From Castellaniella defragrans_A (GTDB lineage: Bacteria; Pseudomonadota; Gammaproteobacteria; Burkholderiales; Burkholderiaceae_B): 5,845 bases of DNA. This document shows positions 1 through 5,753 of the stretch, piece after piece. Location: the NCBI RefSeq assembly GCF_040394755.1, contig NZ_JBEBRQ010000070.1; one strand, written 5' to 3'. Made by a program: the position numbers and the translations under genes. Below the pieces are notes generated by a model that saw nothing but the letters and a program-made list of their open reading frames with translations, was not told where the DNA came from and searched no databases. The stretch's first letter is position 1. Every line of letters begins with the position of its first letter.

Positions 1-269
1 GCTTCCCGTTCCTGGCCAACGGCCGCGCCCGCGCGCTGGGCGACACCACCGGCTTTGCCAAGGTGATCGCCGATGCCAAGACCGACGAGGTCCTGGGCGT
101 GCACATCGTGGGCCCGATGGCCTCGGAACTGATCTCGGAAGCCGTGACCATCATGGAATTCCGCGGCGCCGCCGAAGACATCGCCCGCATCTGCCACGCG
201 CACCCGACGCTGTCGGAAGCCGTGAAGGAAGCCGCCCTGGCCGTCGACAAGCGCGCCTTGAACTTCTGA
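1..269 (+). CDS. lpdA: Dihydrolipoyl dehydrogenase (E3), C-terminal end only
   Basis: This is the last 88 residues of a flavoprotein that reoxidises the dihydrolipoyl groups of 2-oxoacid dehydrogenase complexes using NAD+, in the cytoplasm. The reading frame enters from upstream (first full codon at base 3) and ends at TGA 267-269. The visible part is the C-terminal dimerisation domain. It contains FPFLANGRARA, then GVHIVGP, then the signature HAHPTLSEA, whose second His (partial residue 67) and Glu (residue 72) correspond to the catalytic His-Glu pair that acts across the dimer interface. In related betaproteobacteria this gene closes the 2-oxoglutarate dehydrogenase operon (often called odhL) and is followed by zapE, as here. 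Codons are strongly C/G-ending, typical of a highly expressed core gene. The family is clear; assignment to the 2-oxoglutarate complex rather than pyruvate dehydrogenase rests on the zapE neighbour. Confidence 0.95.
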   Translation, partial: FPFLANGRARALGDTTGFAKVIADAKTDEVLGVHIVGPMASELISEAVTIMEFRGAAEDIARICHAHPTLSEAVKEAALAVDKRALNF

Positions 270-296
270 TCCGCCACGCTGCGGCTCTGCCAAAGG

Positions 297-325
297 GGGC
301 GGGTTTTCGGACCCGCCCTTTTTTT
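297..325 (+). terminator. Intrinsic terminator after the dihydrolipoyl dehydrogenase gene
   Basis: An 8-bp perfect stem GGGCGGGT (297-304) / ACCCGCCC (311-318) encloses a 6-base loop TTTCGG and is followed by seven T (319-325), then CTTTT. AAA at 292-294 could extend pairing into the T run, so the element may also work partly on the reverse strand. It lies 28 bases after the stop codon and ends 20 bases before the zapE start. Confidence 0.93.
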
Positions 326-345
326 CTTTTGCCTGTGCCATCTCC

Positions 346-1437
346 ATGAACGTCCGCGAATACTACGAACACGCCCTGGCCGAACGCGGCTACAAGCCCG
401 ACGAAGCCCAGAAGAAGGCGATCGACCGGCTGCAGCGCTATTATGACGAGTGGGTCAAGTTCAAGGCGATGCGCTCGAACGCCCTGAAGAAGCTGCTGAA
501 CCGCCCCGATGTGCCGCGTGGCGTCTATCTGTGGGGCGGGGTGGGGCGCGGCAAGAGCTTCCTGATGGACGCCTTCTACGCCACCGTGCCGGTGGTGCGC
601 AAGACGCGCCTGCACTTCCACGAGTTCATGCGCGGCGTGCATCGCGAGCTGGAAGAAGTGAAGGGCATGCAGGACCCGCTGGACGAGGTCGCCAAGCGCG
701 TGGCCAAGCGCTACCGCCTGATCTGTTTCGACGAGTTCCACGTGTCGGACGTGGCGGACGCGATGATCCTGCACCGCCTGCTGTTCAAGCTGTTCGAGTA
801 CGGCACCTCGTTCGTGATGACCTCCAACTACGAGCCGTCGACGCTGTATCCCGACGGCCTGCACCGCGACCGCGTGCTGCCGGCGATCGAGCTGATCCAG
901 GCGCGCATGGACGTGATGAATGTGGACGCCGGCGTCGACTATCGCCGCCGCTCGCTGGAGCAGGTGCAGTGCTACCACACGCCGCTGGACGAGCATGCGC
1001 AGCAGGCGTTGCAGCGGGCCTTCGACAGCCTGGCCGATACGCCGCCGCAGGAGCCGCTGCTGCATATCGAGCATCGCGAAATCCGCGCGCTGGCGCTGGC
1101 TGGTTCGGTAGTGTGGTTCGACTTCGCCACGCTTTGCGGCGGTCCGCGTTCGCAGAACGACTACCTGGAACTGGCCAACCGCTTCCATGCGGTGATCCTG
1201 TCCGGCGTGCCGCGCATGGGTCCGCGCCAGGCTTCCGAGGCGCGCCGTTTCACCTGGCTGATCGACGTCTTCTACGACCATCGCGTCAAGCTGATCATGT
1301 CGGCCGAATGCGAGCCGGAAGAGATCTACACCGAGGGCGCGCTCGCCAACGAGTTCCATCGCACGGTATCGCGCATCCTGGAAATGCAGTCGCGCGAATA
1401 CCTCGAGTCGGAACGCCGCCTGACCGCAACGTTGTAG
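346..1437 (+). CDS. zapE: Cell division protein ZapE (AFG1-family P-loop ATPase)
   Basis: This is a complete 363-residue protein, close to the usual length of bacterial ZapE (E. coli about 375). ZapE is a cytoplasmic ATPase recruited to the constricting Z-ring, where it affects FtsZ polymers. It is the bacterial homologue of yeast mitochondrial Afg1. Visible motifs are the Walker A loop GGVGRGKS (residues 64-71), the Walker B strand LICFDEFHV (125-133, D129/E130) followed by the family-typical SDVADAMIL, a sensor-1-like MTSNYEP (158-164, N161), and a C-terminal FHRTVSRILEM (337-347) carrying conserved arginines. No protease or substrate-binding extension is present. The ATG at 346 gives the family-typical N-terminus MNVREYYEHAL, but no Shine-Dalgarno sequence precedes it and it sits 20 bases after a terminator T-run. 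Its promoter must therefore lie within or before that terminator, or it depends on readthrough. Leucines are almost all CTG, like the upstream core gene. Confidence 0.96.
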   Translation: MNVREYYEHALAERGYKPDEAQKKAIDRLQRYYDEWVKFKAMRSNALKKLLNRPDVPRGVYLWGGVGRGKSFLMDAFYATVPVVRKTRLHFHEFMRGVHRELEEVKGMQDPLDEVAKRVAKRYRLICFDEFHVSDVADAMILHRLLFKLFEYGTSFVMTSNYEPSTLYPDGLHRDRVLPAIELIQARMDVMNVDAGVDYRRRSLEQVQCYHTPLDEHAQQALQRAFDSLADTPPQEPLLHIEHREIRALALAGSVVWFDFATLCGGPRSQNDYLELANRFHAVILSGVPRMGPRQASEARRFTWLIDVFYDHRVKLIMSAECEPEEIYTEGALANEFHRTVSRILEMQSREYLESERRLTATL

Positions 1438-1504
1438 TTATGCCGCAAGCGCCGGAGAGAGGGCGGCGCATTCGCACGACAGTTAATGCCGGTGAAAGTC
1501 GTTG

Positions 1505-1533
1505 TTGACTACGGTCTGCAAGTGACAAGTTTC
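1505..1533 (+). promoter_or_regulatory. Weak candidate promoter for the ECF sigma gene
   Basis: The 113-base gap between zapE and the sigma gene (1438-1550) has no gene and no T-tailed hairpin. TTGACT (1505-1510) is a good -35 hexamer. At a 17-base spacing the only -10 candidate is AGTTTC (1528-1533), which is poor. If used, it would give a very short leader of about 10-15 bases before the GTG at 1551. The position is right for the promoter of an iron-controlled sigma gene, but the match is only partial. Confidence 0.3.
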
Positions 1534-1536
1534 ATG
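1518..1536 (+). promoter_or_regulatory. Marginal Fur-box-like site before the sigma gene
   Basis: By eye, GCAAGTGACAAGTTTCATG matches the 19-base Fur consensus GATAATGATAATCATTATC at 10 of 19 positions, which is near what chance gives. It is listed because it falls exactly between and over the candidate -35 and -10 hexamers, where Fur would repress, and because sigma genes of FecI type are normally iron-repressed. Confidence 0.2.
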
Positions 1537-1550
1537 CCGCATCCTCGCTC

Positions 1551-2084
1551 GTGTCTTCATCGCCTCTTTCTTCTTCAAGTCATTGTGACGATGGCGCCAC
1601 CTCTCAGGCGGAGAGCCTTTATCGAGAACATCGGTCGTGGTTGCTTGGCTGGCTGCGTCGCAAGCTGCGATGCGCGCAGCATTCCGAAGACCTCGCGCAG
1701 GATGTGTTTGTTCGTGTCATCCTGCGCCGCAAGGCGGTGCGTGTTGGCGATGCCCGGGCTTTGTTGACCGTCATCGCCAAGGGGCTGGTGATCGATCATC
1801 AACGCCACGCGGCGCTGGAACACGCCTATCAGGCCTATCTGGCCACGATTCCCGAATCCTATGCGCCGTCGCCCGAGGTTCAGGCCGAGCAGATGCAGGC
1901 CCTGACGCAATTGGACGGATTGCTCGACAGCCTGCCGCCGAAGGCGCGTTCTGCCTTCCTGTTGTCGCAACTGGACGGACTGACGTATCCCGAAATCGCG
2001 CGGCGGCTGGGCGTCTCTCCCAGTTCCGTGCAGCAATACATGGTGCGCGCCATGTCGGCTTGCTATGCAGCGCTCTATGGTTAG
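1551..2084 (+). CDS. ECF RNA polymerase sigma factor, FecI-like iron-starvation type
   Basis: This 177-residue protein has the two-domain layout of ECF sigma factors. Region 2 (about residues 21-87) contains LYREHRSWLLGWLRRKL, the core-binding/-10 segment EDLAQDVFVRV (46-56) and ARALLTVIAKGLVIDHQRH. After a variable linker, region 4 (about 121-176) contains LDSLPPKARSAFLLSQLDGL and a helix-turn-helix TYPEIARRLGVSPSSVQQYM (145-164) for -35 recognition. The pattern matches FecI/PupI/HurI-type regulators, which direct transcription of a TonB-dependent receptor when a periplasmic signal reaches the partner FecR; that partner and a receptor follow immediately. GTG at 1551 is the only plausible start: the frame has a stop at 1506-1508 and no other ATG/GTG/TTG between them. 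No clear Shine-Dalgarno precedes it. TTG leucine codons are frequent, unlike zapE. It resembles BupI or HurI in role, but the ortholog cannot be named from sequence alone. Confidence 0.93.
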   Translation: MSSSPLSSSSHCDDGATSQAESLYREHRSWLLGWLRRKLRCAQHSEDLAQDVFVRVILRRKAVRVGDARALLTVIAKGLVIDHQRHAALEHAYQAYLATIPESYAPSPEVQAEQMQALTQLDGLLDSLPPKARSAFLLSQLDGLTYPEIARRLGVSPSSVQQYMVRAMSACYAALYG

Positions 2085-3039
2085 CAGGGAGATGCATATC
2101 CCCTCGTCGGATCCGGTTGTGCGTGAGGCTATCGCCTGGTGGGTCCGATTGCAGTCGGGCGTAGCCGTTGCACATGAGCGCGAGACCTGGCGTGTCTGGG
2201 TGGAACGGGATCCTGCCCATCGCGAGGCCTGGGAACGCATGGAATCGATCGGCCGGGATGTGAGGCGCATACCGGCCGGGCTGGCCCATGCCGCGCTGGT
2301 CGATCCATGTCGTCCGACCCGTCGCGCTGCGCTGCGGGCCGTGCTGGCCGTGGCGAGCACCTGCATGACGGGATGGGCGGGCTACCGGTATGCGCCCTGG
2401 CAGCGCCTGGCTGCGGATCTGAGTACGGGCCTCGGGGAGCGGCGCAGATTGACCGTCGGGGATGGCCTGCACCTCACGTTGAACAGCGATAGTGCTATGC
2501 GCGTCCGCCGTGGCAGCGGGATGTATGACGTGCGGCTGCTGCGCGGCGAGATCCTGGTGCTCATGCGGTCCAGTCCCTTATGCAGAGGGCTTCGGGTCGA
2601 TACTGGTTACGGCACGCTGCGGGTCGAGAACGCCCATTTCGACGCAAGCCGGAGCCACGGCGGCGCGCAGGTCGGTGTGTACGACGGCAGCGTGGTGCTA
2701 TGGAGGGAGCTTGAATCGCTGCGGGTCGATACGGGTGAACGTCTGATTTACCGGGAGCGAGGCGAGGTCGAACGGCAGCGGACGGATCCCGACGATCTTG
2801 CCTGGGCAGATGGCCTGGTGGTGGCCAAGGACTGGCGGCTGGACGATTTCGCCGAGTATCTGGGCCGGCAGCGGCTCGGGCTGATTCGGGTTGATCCTGC
2901 TGTGGCGGGCTTGCGGCTGTCAGGCGTTTTTCCGCTGGATGACGCTGAACGCGCGCTCCGGGCCCTGGAACCGGTATTGCCTGTCGTGGTCACGCGACAT
3001 ACGCAGTTCTGGCTGCATGTGGGCCCGCGCGGCGCCTGA
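2077..3039 (+). CDS. FecR-type transmembrane sigma regulator (anti-sigma factor)
   Basis: This 320-residue inner-membrane protein relays the receptor signal to the preceding ECF sigma factor. Residues 17-58 form the cytoplasmic anti-sigma domain (DUF4880 type: AIAWWVRLQSG, then W..WVERDPAHREAWERM). A single membrane segment follows at about 84-103, preceded by TRRAALR. The periplasmic part has the FecR domain (about 112-210: STGLGERRRLTVGDGLHLTLN, then YDVRLLRGEI) and a C-terminal STN-like domain (about 250-318: DWRLDDFAEYLGRQR, then LSGVFPLDDAERALRAL) that should contact the receptor's signalling domain. The usual (L)GT(R/E)F segment, containing the Gly-Thr of self-cleaving FecR proteins, reads ENAHF (184-188); a GT occurs at 179-180. 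The gene overlaps the sigma gene by 8 bases when started at ATG 2077, implying translational coupling. ATG 2065 and ATG 2092 are alternatives; 2092 is preceded by AGGGAG, but with no spacing. Confidence 0.92.
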   Translation: MVSREMHIPSSDPVVREAIAWWVRLQSGVAVAHERETWRVWVERDPAHREAWERMESIGRDVRRIPAGLAHAALVDPCRPTRRAALRAVLAVASTCMTGWAGYRYAPWQRLAADLSTGLGERRRLTVGDGLHLTLNSDSAMRVRRGSGMYDVRLLRGEILVLMRSSPLCRGLRVDTGYGTLRVENAHFDASRSHGGAQVGVYDGSVVLWRELESLRVDTGERLIYRERGEVERQRTDPDDLAWADGLVVAKDWRLDDFAEYLGRQRLGLIRVDPAVAGLRLSGVFPLDDAERALRALEPVLPVVVTRHTQFWLHVGPRGA

Positions 3040-3106
3040 GTCCTACATTGCCGAGAGGACCCTGCAGGTTTTTCATCGTGGTGCGGAAAGACGGAGAGAC
3101 CTACGT

Positions 3107-3113
3107 AAAGGAG
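3107..3113 (+). promoter_or_regulatory. Ribosome binding site that fixes the receptor start at GTG 3119
   Basis: AAAGGAG is a strong Shine-Dalgarno sequence 5 bases before GTG 3119. It decides against the much longer open frame (from 2891, inside the FecR gene) and against ATG 3152, which has no such site. The 79-base gap 3040-3118 holds no other feature I can support; a FecI-type promoter is expected here, but I could not place one convincingly. Confidence 0.85.
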
Positions 3114-3118
3114 CTCTT

Positions 3119-5608
3119 GTGTCTGTTTCCTCTCTTTTCCATTCCCGGGCCATGTTCACGGCTGGCCGTGTGGCTGTATTCGCCGCCACCGCGGTCGGCA
3201 CCGCATTGACGGCCACGCCTGCCAACGTCTTGGCGCAACAGCGCGTCGAGGCGGTCCCGGACTTGCATTCCTACCAGATCACACCCGGCTCGCTGGAAGA
3301 CGTGCTGACCCGGTTTGCGCGCAGCGCTGGCGTGGTGTTGTCGTTCGATCCGGTTCAGGTGCGCGGCCGGCGATCCGCTGGCCTGGTGGGCACGCATTCC
3401 GTTGAAGCCGGCTTTGTGCAATTGCTGTCGGACAGCGGATTGGTGGCACGGCCGCACGGTGACAACAGCTGGGTGCTGGTGCAAGCGTCTGCCTTCCCGA
3501 CACTGGGTCCTGTAGAGGTCCACGGCAGTACCTTGGACGGATCGGGGCCCACGGCGGGATATGTCGCAGGTTCGAGCATTAGCGCCACCAGGACCGACAC
3601 TCCGCTGACCGAGATACCTCAGTCGGTTTCCGTCGTCACCCGCAGGCAGATCTCCGAACAGGGCGCCCATACGTTGAACCAGATCCTGCGTTACACGCCC
3701 GGAGTCGCGCCTGAAATGCGGGGCGCGACTGGAACGCGCACGGATTCGCTGCACCTGCGCAGCTTCTCGTCGTCGACCTATCTGGACGGCTTGCGGATTT
3801 ACGGCGGGCCGCAGGTGGACGCCTGGCGCCTGGAACGTGTGGATGTCTTGAAGGGGCCCGCCTCGGTGATGTATGGGCGAGGCGATCCGGGCGGGCTGGT
3901 GAACATGATCAGCAAACGGCCGACGGTCCTGGTCAGGCGCGAGATCGAATTGCAGTGGGGCAATTACGATTACGGGCGCGCGAGTTTCGATTTTGGCGGG
4001 CCGGTCGACCAGAATGGCAGACGGCAATATCGGCTGGTGGGTTCGGGATACATTTCCGACGGCCAGGTCAAGGATACCCGCGAGCGCCGCTACTATGTGT
4101 CGCCAGCCGTCGCCTGGGCCGGGGAAGATACATCGCTGACGCTATTGACCAATTTCCAGCACGACCCCGCGATGGGGTCCAACGGCAGCGTGTCGCCCAT
4201 GCGCACGCTGTTGCCGGCGCCCGATGGCATCCGATTGCCCGTCAACTTCTATGATGGCGACGCCAATTTCGAGAAAAGCGACCGCAGAAGCTATTCGCTC
4301 GGCTACCTGTTTGATCACCGCTTCAACGATACCTTGAAAGCCACGCAGAGCTTGCGCTGGACCGACTCCCGCAACTTTACCCGCAGTGTCACCAGCGCAT
4401 TCGGGGGCGACTGGGGGTATACCGATTCGAGTTATCTCTACAGGCGTCGCACCGCGAGCGTGTCGCAAGAGCGCGTCGGCGCTCTCACGCTCGACACCAA
4501 TCTGCAAGCGCGCTTCAGGACCGGGGCGTTGAGTCACACGCTGTTGGTAGGCTTGGATTATCAGCACATCAGGACAGACACCCGCTCGGGCTCCGGCAGC
4601 GCGCCGCTGCTGAACGTATTGCATCCGGACAACCGCCAGGATATCGCCGTGCCGGTATTTTCCAAAGATGCCGTCCAGGCGCGATACCAGAGCGGCTTGT
4701 ACTTCCAGGATCAGGTCAAGCTCAATCGACTCTCGGTGTTGCTAAGCGGTCGCTACGATTGGTCGCGTGAATTGAATCAAAGTCAAAGCGCCGCGGTCGC
4801 CACGGGCCGTCGAATTTCTTCTTCGGCGTTGCGGGCACAGGCATTCACCGGCCGTGTCGGTGCGATATATCGCATTGACAATGGCTTGGCGCCCTACCTG
4901 AACTATGCGGAGTCTTTTGAACCGCTCGGAATGGCTGGTTGGAACGATGTGCCTTTCAAACCCGTGCGGGGCAACCAGTACGAGGTGGGCGTCAAATACC
5001 AGCCTGCGGGCGCCAATACCATGCTGTCAGTGGCGGCGTTCGACATCCGGCTGGCGAACATGCCGACCACCGATCTCGATCCGACCCATCTGTGCGGGCG
5101 GGGCGCTTGCTCGGTTCAGAGCAGTGAAATACGTACCCGCGGCCTGGAGTTCGAAGCGAACACCGAGCCGTTGCGCGGACTGACGCTCCAGGCGGGATAT
5201 TCGCTGGAGAACAGTATCTATTCGAAAGCCAACCCCGACAGCAGCGGTTTCAACCAGAAGGGTAAATCCTCTACGGTCACGCCGACCCATCAGGCGTCGC
5301 TGTGGGCGCGCTATCTGTTGCAGAAAGGCGCGCTGGCCGGTCTCGGGGTGGGCGGCGGCGTGCGCTATCTGGGCACCTCGTACGCTGACGAGGCCAATAC
5401 GCTCAAGGTGCCGGCGACTACGCTGTTCGACCTGCGCTTTGACTATGACCTGGGCCGGGCTACTCCCTCGCTCAAGGGCTTGCAGGTCGCCTTGAACGTG
5501 CAGAATCTGTTCGATAGAACGTACATCGCTTCGTGCCTGAGCGGTATTTCCTGGTGCTGGTACGGCTATCAGAGATCGATCGACCTGAGCCTGCGCTATC
5601 GCTGGTAG
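3119..5608 (+). CDS. TonB-dependent ferric-siderophore receptor with STN signalling domain (FecA/BfrZ-like transducer)
   Basis: This 829-residue outer-membrane protein imports a ligand, probably a ferric siderophore, using TonB energy, and also signals its presence. In order it has a signal peptide (about 1-39, hydrophobic core VAVFAATAVGTAL, cleavage probably after NVLA); an STN domain (about 48-121: SYQITPGSLEDVLTRFARSAG, then GLVGTHSVEAGFVQLL) for contact with FecR; a TonB-box-like LGPVEVHGS (129-137); a plug (about 160-270: TEIPQSVSVVTRRQI, LRYTPGV, YLDGLRIYGG, ERVDVLKGPASVMYGRGDPGGLVN); and a beta-barrel (about 271-829) ending SLRYRW with the usual terminal aromatic residue. The plug matches siderophore receptors; I see no haem-receptor FRAP/NPNL motif. 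Cys pairs occur at 659/664 (a predicted loop) and 806/813 (the near-C-terminal C-x6-C common in hydroxamate-type receptors). The start is GTG 3119, with a strong ribosome binding site. Placement after the sigma and FecR genes marks it as their target. The ligand is unknown. Confidence 0.95.
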   Translation: MSVSSLFHSRAMFTAGRVAVFAATAVGTALTATPANVLAQQRVEAVPDLHSYQITPGSLEDVLTRFARSAGVVLSFDPVQVRGRRSAGLVGTHSVEAGFVQLLSDSGLVARPHGDNSWVLVQASAFPTLGPVEVHGSTLDGSGPTAGYVAGSSISATRTDTPLTEIPQSVSVVTRRQISEQGAHTLNQILRYTPGVAPEMRGATGTRTDSLHLRSFSSSTYLDGLRIYGGPQVDAWRLERVDVLKGPASVMYGRGDPGGLVNMISKRPTVLVRREIELQWGNYDYGRASFDFGGPVDQNGRRQYRLVGSGYISDGQVKDTRERRYYVSPAVAWAGEDTSLTLLTNFQHDPAMGSNGSVSPMRTLLPAPDGIRLPVNFYDGDANFEKSDRRSYSLGYLFDHRFNDTLKATQSLRWTDSRNFTRSVTSAFGGDWGYTDSSYLYRRRTASVSQERVGALTLDTNLQARFRTGALSHTLLVGLDYQHIRTDTRSGSGSAPLLNVLHPDNRQDIAVPVFSKDAVQARYQSGLYFQDQVKLNRLSVLLSGRYDWSRELNQSQSAAVATGRRISSSALRAQAFTGRVGAIYRIDNGLAPYLNYAESFEPLGMAGWNDVPFKPVRGNQYEVGVKYQPAGANTMLSVAAFDIRLANMPTTDLDPTHLCGRGACSVQSSEIRTRGLEFEANTEPLRGLTLQAGYSLENSIYSKANPDSSGFNQKGKSSTVTPTHQASLWARYLLQKGALAGLGVGGGVRYLGTSYADEANTLKVPATTLFDLRFDYDLGRATPSLKGLQVALNVQNLFDRTYIASCLSGISWCWYGYQRSIDLSLRYRW

Positions 5609-5656
5609 GCGGTGTCGGTCTGCCTGCGGCGGAGCCCCGCTCGTTCCATCAGAGGT

Positions 5657-5683
5657 TTGTATGGTAGTGAGAATGGTTATAAT
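5657..5683 (+). promoter_or_regulatory. Candidate promoter for the gene after the receptor
   Basis: A perfect TATAAT lies at 5678-5683. The best -35 is TTGTAT (5657-5662; 4 of 6 matches) at a rather short 15-base spacing. Transcription would start near 5690, giving a leader of about 64 bases. The 145-base gap 5609-5753 has no convincing T-tailed terminator after the receptor stop, so readthrough from the receptor gene is also possible. Confidence 0.55.
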
Positions 5684-5687
5684 TCAT
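5669..5687 (+). promoter_or_regulatory. Fur-box-like operator overlapping the TATAAT box
   Basis: GAGAATGGTTATAATTCAT matches the 19-base Fur consensus GATAATGATAATCATTATC at 12 of 19 positions by hand count, and its core GAAT-N7-ATTC is palindromic. It covers the -10 box completely, the classic arrangement for repression by iron-loaded Fur. It is by far the best Fur-like site in the window and sits in an AT-rich patch of otherwise GC-rich DNA. Confidence 0.6.
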
Positions 5688-5740
5688 CTCCTTGCCGATA
5701 GGAGGCCGTCGCGGGGCGGTTCCAGGCCGGCATTCACAAC

Positions 5741-5744
5741 AGGA
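5741..5744 (+). promoter_or_regulatory. Ribosome binding site for the last gene
   Basis: AGGA lies 9 bases before ATG 5754 and supports that start. It is weaker than the AGGAGG at 5700-5705, which has no start codon at a usable distance. Confidence 0.6.
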
Positions 5745-5753
5745 AAATCGACA

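Noticed and set aside
151..1359. 402-codon open frame on the minus strand across the lpdA end and zapE
   Set aside because: It is an antisense shadow of strongly biased GC-rich coding sequence: composition is rich in Arg/His/Gln, no family is recognisable, and it opposes two clear genes.
1442..1467. Hairpin GCCGC/GCGGC with inner CGCC/GGCG after zapE
   Set aside because: Short, interrupted stem with no T-run after it; not supported as an intrinsic terminator.
450..1508. 352-codon open frame on the plus strand in another frame of zapE
   Set aside because: The product is Arg/Ala/Pro-rich low-quality sequence without motifs, while the zapE frame shows Walker A and B motifs throughout.
1575..2366. 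263-codon minus-strand frame opposite the sigma/FecR junction
   Set aside because: No recognisable domain, and it lies fully opposite two well-supported genes; shadow.
2593..2732. Direct repeat CGGGTCGATAC (2593-2603 and 2722-2732), giving LRVDTG twice in FecR
   Set aside because: Eleven bases only, both in frame and both in beta-strand-rich parts of the periplasmic domain; probably repeated strand motifs or coincidence, not a mobile or regulatory repeat.
3055..3109. Possible FecI-type promoter before the receptor (GGAAAG at 3085-3090, CGTAAA at 3104-3109)
   Set aside because: The spacing is 13 bases, too short for an ECF promoter (about 16-17), and other pairings match poorly. A promoter is expected but I cannot place it.
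2891..3118. N-terminal extension of the receptor frame into the FecR gene
   Set aside because: It would add 76 residues ahead of the signal peptide. The strong AAAGGAG before GTG 3119 and the signal peptide directly after it fix the start at 3119.
5634..5717. Inverted repeat GCCCCGC (5634-5640) / GCGGGGC (5711-5717)
   Set aside because: Only 7 bp with a 70-base loop and no flanking extension; expected by chance in GC-rich DNA. No T-run follows, so it is not a terminator.
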